Assembly: GCA_964035575.1 (NCBI GenBank)
Contig: OZ037898.1
Span: 248,001 to 312,000, forward strand
Direction of reading: 5' to 3'
Source: Rhynchopus sp. YZ270_cl-10
Lineage: Eukaryota; Euglenozoa; Diplonemea; Diplonemida; Diplonemidae
Length of the DNA: 64,000 nt
In this document: positions 9,846 through 21,135 of the stretch, piece by piece
Numbering within the stretch: position 1 is the first letter of the stretch
Layout: every line of letters begins with the position of its first letter
Program-made: the position numbers and the translations under genes
The notes under the pieces: model-generated
Database searches by the model: none
What the model saw: the letters and a program-made list of their open reading frames with translations, nothing else
What the model was told of the DNA's origin: nothing

Positions 9846-12800
9846 TTAAGGTGAGAGGGTTTCACTTCCAAATATAATCTGTCTTCGTGCGTTGTCGGGG
9901 AGAGCTGCGATGCTTCTGGTTTGATAGTTAAGCGTGGGGAGTGCGGTGACAAAAAACCAGGGAAGCTGCAGTCTGAACGAAGTCCGGGTCGCTGCCGTCG
10001 ACTCTGAGTCAGAAGCGCCCATAAGCAGCGGTTGGTACAACGAGGAGTAGATATGCAGTTCAAGCGCCACTAAATCCACCGCATGGGCCAAAATCTCTCT
10101 GAACGTCTGAATCGACGATCGTTTACAGAACTGCCACATTTGGCCGTAATTCGGCTCGGCAATCGCTACAGTACGGGATAAATCCGCAAACCAGGTGCCC
10201 CCTCTGCCATACTTCAGCAACCCCAGCTTGACATATTCCACAAAGGGGTCGCCAAACTGCGGGGTATACTTCATCGCAAGCTGCAGATACCCTTCCGCCT
10301 TGTCGAGGTTGAACAGCTCCTCCTGCAGGGGGTCCATATGCATGCGTGCACCTTCACACCACACCTCCCCAGCTTTGCCTACCTGTTCACGTGCCAGGTC
10401 GAACATCTCAATTGCCTTGAAGTTGCGTCCCTGCCGTTTGCCTAGCTCATTGCACAGCTGGATCGCCGAAGCCCAGAGCCTCCCCACGCTTTTATGTGGC
10501 GCCTGTCTGTGGAGAAGCATTTCTTGCACAACAGCGAAGGCAGCTTCAGCGCCGGTACCACTACGAAGCTCGAGGGAGATGAGTTCAAGACAGGCACGCC
10601 AGCTTGTGGTCTGAGAGGGAGGGAGGGAGGGAGGGTGAGGGGTTGATAGGGGGGCTAAGGTGGAATAGACATTTTTAAAAATCGGAATTTTTCCGGTCGC
10701 AACCTGATCTTGATAATAAGATTGGGAAAGGGGAAGATTATTTTCATCGAACGCACCCAGGGTCTGCTGAATTGGCGCGATGGGAGGAAGGAGAAAATAG
10801 TTGATGTACGGTGGGGCAATGTTATTCTGGTTTCTAATATATGGCAACGACCATGACCAGGTAACCTGGCTATGTAACGCTGCGTGTAAGGGGGAGGGGG
10901 GGAAGTGGACACTCTGCACGACGCAGCAATCACTGCTCATTGTAATACCTTGATTCCTTCAAGCGTGGTGCGGGCGTAGTCGATCTTCCGATCGAATTCA
11001 TAATAGCGTGCAAGGTCAAGCTTGATGACAGCCTGTAAGAAAAGTGACAGATGGATTTTGTTTGTGCGTAAAGTGTGTAATAAATATTCTGTGGTGATAT
11101 TTTTATTACTGCAATACGCTCCCACTGACTACCTGGCAGTGAAGAGGAAACTTCTTTGAGGCCAAAAAAGTAGAAAATAATGAACACCTCATTCGTCTTT
11201 TGTTTAGTTGGTATGCTACCCACGTCAAAAAATCGCGAGTATAACTTTAGTACTTTCGTTTGTACTATTGTAGGGCTGTTTCTAGCCACACCACCTAAGC
11301 CTCTCTAGATTCGGATCGGAGTTAAAAGGCATCTACACAAATTATCAAAGAAAACACTAACGGCGCCGCACATCTTAACGGGGAAAACAATCATACCATT
11401 GTACGGAGGTGGTTTTGGAGCCCTTCGTTGCCTGACTTTGCTTGGGTTTCTTTGACAGACTGGTATGCCGCTTGCATGGATCTGAAGGCGGTACGGCTGT
11501 CGCCTCGTGCAAGCTCCATGCGCGCACCGCCTAGAAGGATGCGCCAGACAAGGTTGCGGCTTGTGGGCTGTGCTGCCATGGCTGTGTAGGCATGTGAGTA
11601 CTGCATGCGCGAGATGTCGAACTGACACGCCCGCTCTGCCACCTGCGCAACCTCAAAGTACAGCTTCCACAACAACTCCGGACTCAAGAACCGCCGTGAC
11701 TTCTCCACAAAGGCAATGAGAGGTGCCAAATCAATCTTCTTCCCTGCACCCTCATCTGTCCGCACCAAATCGAAGAGCTGAAAAAGGGAATAATGAAAAT
11801 ATTTGGTCACAAAATAGTTATTGCTTTTTTGACTATATTTTTGCCGGAAAAAATCATTTTAGTTTGGCGTTAACAAAATATAAGGACTGAATCTGCTCAA
11901 ATCAAAGAGCTGGGGGAAAATAGGGGAGGTTTGGAAAGGTTCAAAGTTGGTGTTCATCGAAAGAACACATCTTCTAAGATGAGCAAGCTTAGTAGCCTAA
12001 ATAAAGGTGAAGGTATCTCCCCTTCTTTTCGGGGAACTTAGTGGAGTAGTTCACTATAAAAATGAACAAAAATCAGGGTGGTTATGTACCAAATCCAATG
12101 GAGTGTTGCTGGAAAAATCCCCCAAAAAAAGGTTGACTTGAAATACAAAGCCCTCTCATGAACAGTGTACCTTGACCGGATGTACCGGGGGTGTGGACCC
12201 CCCAACCATTGGTTTTCTGAAAAATTGCCATACCTGACCCGTGAGCGTGCTTGCCCCACCCGCAATGCTTTCCTCCTCCTCTTCTATAGGCGTTGCAGTT
12301 GCCCAGGCGTGCTTTTCATGCAGACGGATCCCTGTAAACACCAATGGGCCGAACTTGGGGTTCTTCTTCAACCCATTCTCGACGACGTCTATCGCCTTGC
12401 CGTACTGCTGGCGACGTTCCAGCTGCTTTGCTGCCTCTAGATGCACGGAACCTTGGCGAGGGAACTCATGCACCAGATACCCTGAGATCCGCTCTGCAGC
12501 AGCGTCATGACGCTGCCGCGACTCAAATACCGAACCCTCCAAGATCACACGCCAGGACCGTTCTATTGTTGTATCAACAACGGAATGGTACAGTACATGC
12601 CGTGCAAGGTGCGCACGATGGCGTATCAGATGATCCAATTCAAAATGCCGAAGCGCCTTGATAGTGAGCCCACTCCGCTCAACTCCGTCACAACGTGCCA
12701 GACCTTCACGCAAAAAAAACCGTGCTGTCGAATGCAAATTATGATCATCACAGATTTTTGCCAACTCCGCCCACCCTGTCGCCTGCGCTGGCGCCAACGC

Positions 12801-14192
12801 AACCACAACACATAACCAATAGATTGCATGCGGGGGATGCTCCTTTTTGCAGACATCTGCTAGCTCCATGCACACCCTCCACCATGAAGATACAGGAAGC
12901 TTCCCTGCAGACATGTTTAACTCTGCGATGGCGCGGAGCTCATTGTAGCCTATACGCACATCCTTTCTCTCTCGCGACATTTTCATCTCTTTTACTACCA
13001 TGCGAGCAGCTGCCTGCGAATTAACACTCACATCCTCAGAAGACGAAGCCGTTGACGTAGGCGTCCCTCTATGACCTGAACGTTGTTTCGGTGATGCATC
13101 GGACACACCCGATTCTCCTGATGAAGCGGAAACGGTATCGCTCGCCGACCTCCCCCTCCCCCCAGCGAGCTTCGCCTTTAGCTCCGGTGGAAGCATGCTC
13201 CCAAAGGGAATTTCCCGCATCGGCTGCGCCATCCGCGATGCATACAGCACCTGCTGTGGAGAAGCCACCCCACCTCCTCCCCCACCTCCCGGCACCGTTT
13301 TAACCGGAACGACAAAATTCCCTGCCGGGCTTCCAGTAGCATTTGGCAATGTAGGGGACGTTGTTCTCATCGAATACGTTGAAGAATAAGGGTCATGAGT
13401 ATAAGAGTGGTTCGAAGCAGCAGAAGTGGTTTCTCTCGGAGGACAAGGTGTTCCTGGGTTCCACAATGACAAGCCTTCCCAAAGAAAGTCCAATTCGTCT
13501 CCGTTCTGCGACGGGCTGCACCCTCTTCCATCTGTCGGAATGTTCGCTAATGTAAACGGTGTTTCATTTTGCGTCTGCTTCCCTAAGCTATGAAATGCGC
13601 CCTGCGCCTCACCTTCCTCGCCAACAATCTGCACCCTCCTCGCCACTGGGGCGGGCATCATCAAATTTGGATACCCCACATCACTCTGTTGAAACCCTTC
13701 CCGCTGTCCAGGCAACAGCAACTCTGTTCCCGGGGAATGCTGTCCACCCTGCGTCTGTCCACCTCTCAGAGGCGCACCTTGCAATATCTGACGATGCATC
13801 TGCATCCCCTTCCCAGGAAGAACTGTCTGTACTGGAGAACCCTGCGGGGATGGGGAAAAGGTGTTAGGAGGTGCGTATCCAGGGCGGAGGTGGTGGCCTC
13901 GTACCATGCCCCCCGGGGCTGCTCCAGGGGTGGGGTGAGAGGTTTGGTGGAGGATGTGCTGCCCGAACGATTGGTTCGGAGGAGGCAGAGGGGCGCCTTG
14001 CGGGGTGGTTACCTGGTGGAGACCAGGCCGGGGTTGCTGGTACACCGGGACCGATGCGGCAGCGGCAACAACATATTGTGCATGTGCGTGCTGTGGCTGC
14101 TGCTGCTGCAAGCCCTCGGGCGGGGGGTACACATGCCCCCCCTGCAGTTGCGTCGCTGTGGCCACCACAGCGTCACCCACTTCACCTCGCAA
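9846..14192 (-). CDS. HAT/TPR-type helical-repeat protein with a disordered N-terminus (four exons)
   Basis: Exons: 14192-12234, 11777-11397, 11032-10949 and 10610-9846, all joined in phase 0. Donors are GTATGG, GTATGA and GTATTA; acceptors are CAG after pyrimidine tracts. The model gives about 1062 residues. Roughly the first 400 are low complexity (Gln, Pro, Ser, Gly). The rest is an alpha-helical solenoid with half-a-TPR features, for example WAELAKICDDHNLHSTARFF, FGPLVFTGIRLHEKHAWA and NYGQMWQFCKRSSIQTFREI, as in RNA-processing HAT proteins. A scaffold role in RNA metabolism is inference. The start is unresolved: the open frame goes back to a TAG just upstream, but its first ATG is at 13907. 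Translation therefore starts there, or a short upstream exon joins near 14204, where a TTTAG acceptor can be read. Intron 1 holds an HR-E repeat. Confidence 0.8.
12132..12213 (+). repeat. HR-E repeat, in intron 1 of the HAT-type gene
   Basis: GACTTGAAATACAAAGCCCT through GGACCCCCCAACCATTGG; the 3' part is missing. The whole copy lies inside the intron 11778-12233. Confidence 0.75.
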
Positions 14193-15373
14193 CTCCCACT
14201 AAATACACTTCGTTTGTCCGCTTAATGTTGCAGTGAGAAAAAGGGGGGAGAGTCTAGAATGGGTGGATTTGTGTAGGTCTGTTGGGGTGTGGGTGTGTTT
14301 CATGTGCAGATGGGATTAGGGAATCTAGAATAGAGAAGTGTCGGAAGTGTGCTATGATGTCAGCCAGGTTAAGTGTGTGTTGTGATCAATCAAGAGGCGC
14401 GACGCCCACTCAGCGTGGTGCATGGTCAATAATGACGAATTTCATCATGTTCTGCTGTGTCACGAAACGGAGGAGATTCGTGTTGTATGGGTGTGGATGC
14501 CATGACCATCAGCGACACGACCGTTAAAACTCCCTTTCGAGTCCTTCGCGTCTTTGTGCGACAGGTGGATGTCTGATGGAGGGGAGCGTGCACTGGGTTT
14601 GGAAGGTTCGAGTCAAATAAAACAAGCCGGTGTAATATTTTTTATGCTATTTTTCAAAATGCATGAACTGCCCAAAGAAGCGCAAAAGAGAACGTGTTGA
14701 ATATCAACTGGCGCAAGCAGTGAGAGCAAGATAGACAGAACTGTCAGACATCTTACTCTACCGCTTCTGCGCGTCACGTGTGGCTTCTTGGAAGAAAGGG
14801 GTAAAGGAGTGACGTATGCAAGGGGAGTGGTGCAAGGGGACGTGGGACATAGAAAGTCTGTTGCGGCACTGTACAGGAGTCCAGCAGACTGCAGGTGCAC
14901 AAGCACGTCCACACACACCAAATGTGTGAACCTGGTCTGTGCACTGCAACTTGCCAGCCCCTTCTCAAGCGTCTCGCGTCAGAGTAGAATAAGAAAATAG
15001 ACACACCAAAATCAAAAGGAGTTCATCACTGAAGTGCATGTGCACCCACCTGCTCGTTCCCACAGTTGTATGTATCGCCACTTCTCAGGATGAGAAATAG
15101 GCACTGTGCGGACACAGGGGACGAAATGCTGGTTCAGTACAAACAGTGAAGCTATAGGGTAAAAATGAGTTCCCTCAGAATGGGTTCAAAAAGAGGAAAC
15201 GCAACAAAGAGAAAAACAAAACCAAAGATTTACGTGCATCACATGTGCACACATCTAACGGTAAAAATAGGTCAAAAAAAAAACGATGACAAAAAACAAT
15301 GAGGTTTTAAAAAAGCAGACAAGAACAACAACATCATTCAGCTCACAGAATCACATGCGTGAGTTATCAGCTA

Positions 15374-18300
15374 TCACAACTTCTCACGCACACATGCGAT
15401 GGTAGTGCAGCACAACGTCTCAACGTAACACTCGTCCTTGTTCGTGGACCTGCAGCGTGCATTCTTCTTCTGCCTGAAGCCCTCCCTGCACACCGGCAGT
15501 GCCTCACAGCACGGTGCACTTTCGCGCACACAGCATCCAGAGCAGTCCGCACAGCCTTCCCTCTCATCACCAGCACACACGTATCCTGCATCACACTGGA
15601 TGTTTGCAATCCCGCCACACATCTTCTCGCAGGCAGCAGGCTCCTCAACAGGTGCAAGCTCACAGCATCCGAGGCAGTCAGCTCCTCCGTTCTTGGGGTC
15701 ACAGCTGTCGGTTGCGTCATCAACACAGACGTAGCCATCCTTGCATGCAGTTCCAAGGATTCCACCGCAGATGTTGTGGCAGACAGGGGCAGGTGCAAGC
15801 TCGCAGCATCCAGAGCAGTCCGCACAGCCTTCCCTCTGAACACCAGCACACACGTAACCTGCCTCACACTGGATGTTTGCAATCCCACCACACATCTTCT
15901 CGCAGGCCGCAGGCACCTCAACAGGTGCAAGCTCGCAGCATCCGAGGCAGTCAGCTCCTCCGTTCTTGGGGTCACAGCTGTCGGTTGCGTCGTCAACACA
16001 GACGTAGCCATCCTTGCATGCAGTTCCAAGGATTCCACCGCAGATGTTGTGGCAGACAGGGGCAGGTGCAAGCTCGCAGCATCCAGAGCAGTCCGCACAG
16101 CCTTCCCTCTGAACACCACCACACACGTAACCTGCATCACACTGGATGTTTGCAATCCCACCACACATCTTGTCGCAGGCCGCAGGTTCCTCAACAAGTG
16201 CAAGCTCGCAGCATCCGAGGCAGTCAGCTCCTCCGTTCTTGGGGTCACAGCTGTCGGTTGCGTCATCAACACAGACGTAGCCATCCTTGCATGCAGTTCC
16301 AAGGATTCCACCGCAGATGTTGTGGCAGACAGGGGCAGGTGCAAGCTCGCAGCATCCAGAGCAGTCCGCACAGCCTTCCCTCTGAACACCACCACACACG
16401 TAACCTGCATCACACTGGATGTTTGCAATCCCACCACACATCTTGTCGCAGGCCGCAGGTTCCTCAACAAGTGCAAGCTCGCAGCATCCGAGGCAGTCAG
16501 CTCCGCCGTTCTTAGGGTCACAGCTGTCGGTTGCGTCGTCAACACAGACGTAGCCATCCTTGCAAGCAGTTCCAAGGATTCCACCGCAGATGTTGTGGCA
16601 GATAGGGGCAGGTGCACGCTCGCAGCATCCAAGGCAGTAAGCTCCTCCGTTCTTGGGGTCACAGCTGTCGGTTGCGTCATCGACACAGACGTAGCCATCC
16701 TTGCAAGCAGTTCCAAGGACTCCACCGCAGATGTTGTGGCAGATAGGGGCAGGTGCACGCTCGCAGCATCCAAGGCAGTCAGCTCCGCCGTTCTTGGGGT
16801 CACAGCTGTCGGTTGCGTCATCGACACAGACGTAGCCATCCTTGCAAGCAGTTCCGAGGATTCCACCGCAGACGTTGTGGCAGATAGGGGCAGGTGCAAG
16901 CTCGCAGCATCCAGAGCAGTCCGCACAGCCTTCCCTCTGAACACCACCACACACGTAACCTGCATCACACTGGATGTTTGCAATCCCACCACACATCTTG
17001 TCGCAGGCCGCAGGTTCCTCAACAAGTGCAAGCTCGCAGCATCCGAGGCAGTCAGCTCCTCCGTTCTTGGGGTCACAGCTGTCGGTTGCGTCATCAACAC
17101 AGACGTAGCCATCCTTGCATGCAGTTCCAAGGATTCCACCGCAGATGTTGTGGCAGACAGGGGCAGGTGCAAGCTCGCAGCATCCAGAGCAGTCCGCACA
17201 GCCTTCCCTCTGAACACCACCACACACGTAACCTGCATCACACTGGATGTTTGCAATCCCACCACACATCTTGTCGCAGGCCGCAGGTTCCTCAACAAGT
17301 GCAAGCTCGCAGCATCCGAGGCAGTCAGCTCCGCCGTTCTTAGGGTCACAGCTGTCGGTTGCGTCGTCAACACAGACGTAGCCATCCTTGCAAGCAGTTC
17401 CAAGGATTCCACCGCAGATGTTGTGGCAGATAGGGGCAGGTGCACGCTCGCAGCATCCAAGGCAGTAAGCTCCTCCGTTCTTGGGGTCACAGCTGTCGGT
17501 TGCGTCATCGACACAGACGTAGCCATCCTTGCAAGCAGTTCCAAGGACTCCACCGCAGATGTTGTGGCAGATAGGGGCAGGTGCACGCTCGCAGCATCCA
17601 AGGCAGTCAGCTCCGCCGTTCTTGGGGTCACAGCTGTCGGTTGCGTCATCGACACAGACGTAGCCATCCTTGCAAGCAGTTCCAAGGACTCCACCGCAGA
17701 TGTTGTGGCAGATAGGGGCAGGTGCAAGCTCGCAGCATCCAGAGCAGTCCGCACAGCCTTCCCTCTGAACACCACCACACACGTAACCTGCATCACACTG
17801 GATGTTTGCAATCCCACCACACATCTTGTCGCAGGCCGCAGGTTCCTCAACAAGTGCAAGCTCGCAGCATCCGAGGCAGTCAGCTCCGCCGTTCTTAGGG
17901 TCACAGCTGTCGGTTGCGTCGTCAACACAGACGTAGCCATCCTTGCAAGCAGTTCCAAGGATTCCACCGCAGATGTTGTGGCAGATAGGGGCAGGTGCAC
18001 GCTCGCAGCATCCAAGGCAGTCAGCTCCTCCGTTCTTGGGGTCACAGCTGTCGGTTGCGTCGTCAACACAGACGTAGCCATCCTTGCATGCAGTTCCAAG
18101 GATTCCACCGCAGATGTTGTGGCAGACAGGGGCAGGTGCAAGCTCGCAGCATCCGAGGCAGTCAGCTCCTCCGTTCTTGGGGTCACAGCTGTCGGTTGCG
18201 TCATCGACACAGACGTAGCCATCCTTGCAAGCAGTTCCGAGGATTCCACCGCAGATGTTGTGGCAGATAGGGGCAGGTGCAAGCTCGCAGCATCCAGAGC

Positions 18301-19447
18301 AGTCCGCACAGCCTTCCCTCTGAACACCACCACACACGTAACCTGCATCACACTGGATGTTTGCAATCCCACCACACATCTTGTCGCAGGCCGCAGGTTC
18401 CTCAACAAGTGCAAGCTCGCAGCATCCGAGGCAGTCAGCTCCGCCGTTCTTAGGGTCACAGCTGTCGGTTGCGTCGTCAACACAGACGTAGCCATCCTTG
18501 CAAGCAGTTCCAAGGATTCCACCGCAGATGTTGTGGCAGATAGGGGCAGGTGCACGCTCGCAGCATCCAAGGCAGTCAGCTCCGCCGTTCTTGGGGTCAC
18601 AGCTGTCGGTTGCGTCATCGACACAGACGTAGCCATCCTTGCAAGCAGTTCCAAGGATTCCACCGCAGATGTTGTGGCAGATAGGGGCAGGTGCACGCTC
18701 GCAGCATCCAAGGCAGTCAGCTCCGCCGTTCTTGGGGTCACAGCTGTCGGTTGCGTCGTCAACACAGACGTAGCCATCCTTGCAAGCAGTTCCGAGGATT
18801 CCACCGCAGATGTTGTGGCAGATAGGGGCAGGTGCACGCTCGCAGCATCCAAGGCAGTCAGCTCCGCCGTTCTTGGGGTCACAGCTGTCGGTTGCGTCGT
18901 CAACACAGACGTAGCCATCCTTGCAAGCAGTTCCAAGGATTCCACCGCAGATGTTGTGGCAGATAGGGGCAGGTGCACGCTCGCAGCATCCAAGGCAGTC
19001 AGCTCCGCCGTTCTTGGGGTCACAGCTGTCGGTTGCGTCATCGACACAGACGTAGCCATCCTTGCAAGCAGTTCCGAGGATTCCACCGCAGATGTTGTGG
19101 CAGATAGGGGCAGGTGCACGCTCGCAGCATCCAAGGCAGTCAGCTCCTCCGTTCTTGGGGTCACAGCTGTCGGTTGCGTCATCGACACAGACGTAGCCAT
19201 CCTTGCAAGCAGTTCCAAGGATTCCACCGCAGATGTTGTGGCAGATAGGGGCAGGTGCACGCTCGCAGCATCCAAGGCAGTCAGCTCCGCCGTTCTTGGG
19301 GTCACAGCTGTCGGTTGCGTCATCGACACAGACGTAGCCATCCTTGCAAGCAGTTCCGAGGATTCCACCACAGACGTTAGGGCATACCGAGAGTGCGGAA
19401 GTAACAGACAAAAGTGTCACTAAATACAGAGTCCGTTGAGGGAACAT
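15374..19447 (-). CDS. Secreted protein of 28 tandem eight-cysteine modules
   Basis: This intronless gene encodes 1357 residues. The start is ATG at 19447, which opens a signal peptide (MFPQRTLYLVTLLSVTSALS); the frame is open further upstream, but a longer start would bury the signal. Then come 28 modules: 20 of type A (CHNICGGILGTACKDGYVCV, then DDATDSCDPKNGGADC and LGCC) and 8 of type B (CDKMCGGIANIQCDAGYVC, then REGCADCSGCC). Each has eight cysteines. Linkers are ERAPAPI or ELAPAPV (7 residues), or a 10-residue ELALVEEPAA type found only before B modules. Adding the modules, signal and a 51-residue cysteine-rich tail gives exactly 1357. The A module resembles short cysteine repeats in assorted secreted proteins, sometimes labelled Kazal-like; this is from memory and not checked. 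The role is unknown: adhesion, matrix or inhibitor are possible. Confidence 0.85.
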   Translation of the reverse strand: MFPQRTLYLVTLLSVTSALSVCPNVCGGILGTACKDGYVCVDDATDSCDPKNGGADCLGCCERAPAPICHNICGGILGTACKDGYVCVDDATDSCDPKNGGADCLGCCERAPAPICHNICGGILGTACKDGYVCVDDATDSCDPKNGGADCLGCCERAPAPICHNICGGILGTACKDGYVCVDDATDSCDPKNGGADCLGCCERAPAPICHNICGGILGTACKDGYVCVDDATDSCDPKNGGADCLGCCERAPAPICHNICGGILGTACKDGYVCVDDATDSCDPKNGGADCLGCCERAPAPICHNICGGILGTACKDGYVCVDDATDSCDPKNGGADCLGCCELALVEEPAACDKMCGGIANIQCDAGYVCGGVQREGCADCSGCCELAPAPICHNICGGILGTACKDGYVCVDDATDSCDPKNGGADCLGCCELAPAPVCHNICGGILGTACKDGYVCVDDATDSCDPKNGGADCLGCCERAPAPICHNICGGILGTACKDGYVCVDDATDSCDPKNGGADCLGCCELALVEEPAACDKMCGGIANIQCDAGYVCGGVQREGCADCSGCCELAPAPICHNICGGVLGTACKDGYVCVDDATDSCDPKNGGADCLGCCERAPAPICHNICGGVLGTACKDGYVCVDDATDSCDPKNGGAYCLGCCERAPAPICHNICGGILGTACKDGYVCVDDATDSCDPKNGGADCLGCCELALVEEPAACDKMCGGIANIQCDAGYVCGGVQREGCADCSGCCELAPAPVCHNICGGILGTACKDGYVCVDDATDSCDPKNGGADCLGCCELALVEEPAACDKMCGGIANIQCDAGYVCGGVQREGCADCSGCCELAPAPICHNVCGGILGTACKDGYVCVDDATDSCDPKNGGADCLGCCERAPAPICHNICGGVLGTACKDGYVCVDDATDSCDPKNGGAYCLGCCERAPAPICHNICGGILGTACKDGYVCVDDATDSCDPKNGGADCLGCCELALVEEPAACDKMCGGIANIQCDAGYVCGGVQREGCADCSGCCELAPAPVCHNICGGILGTACKDGYVCVDDATDSCDPKNGGADCLGCCELALVEEPAACDKMCGGIANIQCDAGYVCGGVQREGCADCSGCCELAPAPVCHNICGGILGTACKDGYVCVDDATDSCDPKNGGADCLGCCELAPVEVPAACEKMCGGIANIQCEAGYVCAGVQREGCADCSGCCELAPAPVCHNICGGILGTACKDGYVCVDDATDSCDPKNGGADCLGCCELAPVEEPAACEKMCGGIANIQCDAGYVCAGDEREGCADCSGCCVRESAPCCEALPVCREGFRQKKNARCRSTNKDECYVETLCCTTIACVREKL
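16178..17833 (-). repeat. 828-bp higher-order duplication inside the cysteine array
   Basis: Modules 12-17 (17833 to 17006) and 18-23 (17005 to 16178) have the same order, B-A-A-A-B-A, with the same linkers. They share a rare variant (GGAYCLG instead of GGADCLG, with GGVLG) in the third module. The diagnostic bases ggcagtaa occur at 16633 and 17461, exactly 828 bp apart. A six-module block was therefore copied as one unit. Confidence 0.85.
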
Positions 19448-19845
19448 TTTATCGTCGGGAATAGGTAGATTCTGTGAGGTGGAATAGTGGTGAATGTGAA
19501 CAAGAAGTGTCGCATGCGAAGCACGGTTGTCATGCATGGTGAGATGTACAGAAGATATTGAAAACAAAGCAGGCTTTTGGTATTGATCTTCTCTGTGGTC
19601 ACTTTTTTGTTTTTTGCCAATAAAGAAAAGGCGACATACCCCTGTTCAACAAAGCGGGATGCATGCTGTGCAGGGGCAGCAGTCTGACTCTCTGTACAAT
19701 GCCGAAGAGAGGAGCACCGTAGGGGTCTCCTCAATGGATTGAACTATCTTGCAGAACTGCAGAAAATGAATGAGGGAAAACCAAAGAACTAAAATGCAAA
19801 AAAAGAAGATGAACACTGGCGATAGTGATGAGCCTTACGGAGGCG

Positions 19846-19868
19846 ACACACACACACACACACACACA
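19846..19868 (+). repeat. (AC)n microsatellite
   Basis: About eleven AC units in the gap between the cysteine-array and astacin genes. Confidence 0.95.
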
Positions 19869-20017
19869 ATTGTATTGCTATACTCCGTTCAGGCGTTACC
19901 CACTCTCACTCTGTTATCAAACACACCTTGAGGCCATATTCCGCGACAGAATTACACCCTATTAGTTATCAAACAAATCACCCACATCTTCAAAGAGAAA
20001 TAAAAAGAATGGTTGAT

Positions 20018-20053
20018 CAGATGACCCTAAGCCTCTCGATGCTTAGTCACCTT
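20018..20053 (+). repeat. HR-A hairpin repeat
   Basis: CAGATGACCCTAAGC with loop CTCTCGAT and GCTTAGTCACCTT. Confidence 0.82.
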
Positions 20054-20454
20054 GAGAAGAAAAAAAATTGTGGAAGCGGGGAGAGCGGGGGGGGAGGAGT
20101 AGATAACAGATAAAAAAGCAAAGAGGACCCGCAGAACCAATATCTCACCTACCAAAAAGGCTAATCTTTTTGACAGAGAGTCTCTCGCTCTGCTGTGCTG
20201 GGTCTGTTTTCTTTCATGCTTTCAGGGTCGGAGGGTTACCGTAATATCGCCACAGCACCTGCCAAAAAGGAGCAGGCTCTGTAGACACTATCCCAAAGGT
20301 GCAGTATATGCATCAGAGTGATGGAGACTGGCCTGAAGGATGGATACTTCGGGTTTTGAAATGCCATTAAACATCAGAAAAGAATGTGGAAGCGAAGCTG
20401 TGCCTCAAATGGACATAGCCATCGGAAAAGAAAGCGCAAAGAGAAGATGTGTGT

Positions 20455-20487
20455 AAGATGAACCCAAGCCCCATAGTGCTAGGTTAA
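20455..20487 (+). repeat. HR-A hairpin repeat, diverged
   Basis: AAGATGAACCCAAGCCCC, then GTGCTAGGTT; only the general pattern is kept. Confidence 0.45.
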
Positions 20488-20830
20488 AAGACGAAAAACA
20501 AATGAAAGCGACAAAGCAAATATCGAACCAAAGAGAAGTAATATCATCAGATCAACCAAACAGAGTCATTGTGCAAATAGCAAAAATAGCAAAAGGGTGT
20601 GATGAATTATGTGCGCACAATTTGCAAGATACGGTGAAGCTTTGAAAAAGGTGCAAACACCTCAAATAGTCAGACATCAGGCAAAACCTGAAGTATCCTT
20701 TAGCACCCCCTTGCCTATGCTATGTGCCTCCGCTTCGTTGCTTGAAATGATTCTTCTTCCTCGTTGTTCTGTATTCCTCAACTATTCGTTCAAATGCAAA
20801 AAAGAAACAAAGAAATAAAACAAAGTTCAT

Positions 20831-20866
20831 AAGATGACCCTAAGCCTCTCGACGCTCAGTCACCTT
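20831..20866 (+). repeat. HR-A hairpin repeat
   Basis: AAGATGACCCTAAGC with CTCTCGAC loop and GCTCAGTCACCTT; preceded by AAAGTTCAT. Confidence 0.8.
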
Positions 20867-21135
20867 CCGAGAGAGAAAACTATAAGACACATAAAAATAG
20901 CCCCCCGAAAGATGTGCGGGTATCGTGGCCGACACACTGCACACATCTTGAAGCAGAGGTGGGGGAGGGAGAAAAGGAATCGTAAACGAAAGCCCCTTTT
21001 CCTCCACTGTCCTTTCTTTTCCTCTTCCCAGTTCCAGATTTTAACTCAGCGGACAAAAATCCACGCTAAAAAGTCTGTAACAACAACTTGTGTCAAATAA
21101 AAATGACACTGTTTCCAAAATTTAATATAAAAGCT

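Larger units (their letters stand above)
14299..19605. repeat. Segmental duplication, left copy (28-module gene plus 3' flank)
   Basis: From about 14299 to 15373 the sequence is nearly identical to 24797-25870. It continues through the cysteine-array gene and about 150 bp of its 5' flank (to about 19605, matching 27470). The copies differ mainly in module number inside the gene. The 1.07-kb flank carries no gene I recognise; a 102-codon frame in it is conserved only because the DNA is. Confidence 0.88.
19448..21135. other. Gene-free interval between the 28-module gene and the astacin gene
   Basis: The first 150 bp belong to the segmental duplication. It then holds an (AC)n run at 19846-19868 and three HR-A copies. 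Nothing else was recognised. Confidence 0.6.

Noticed and set aside
14613-14921. 102-codon frame conserved in both copies of the duplicated flank (also at 25109-25417)
   Set aside because: The DNA itself is nearly identical, so frame conservation carries no information. No codon bias, signal or family was seen.
15359-19423. Very long open frames on the other strand and in a second minus frame across the cysteine array
   Set aside because: Module lengths (123, 141 and 150 bp) are all multiples of three and the module has no stop in these frames, so open frames arise automatically. The translations have no start signal and no domain features.
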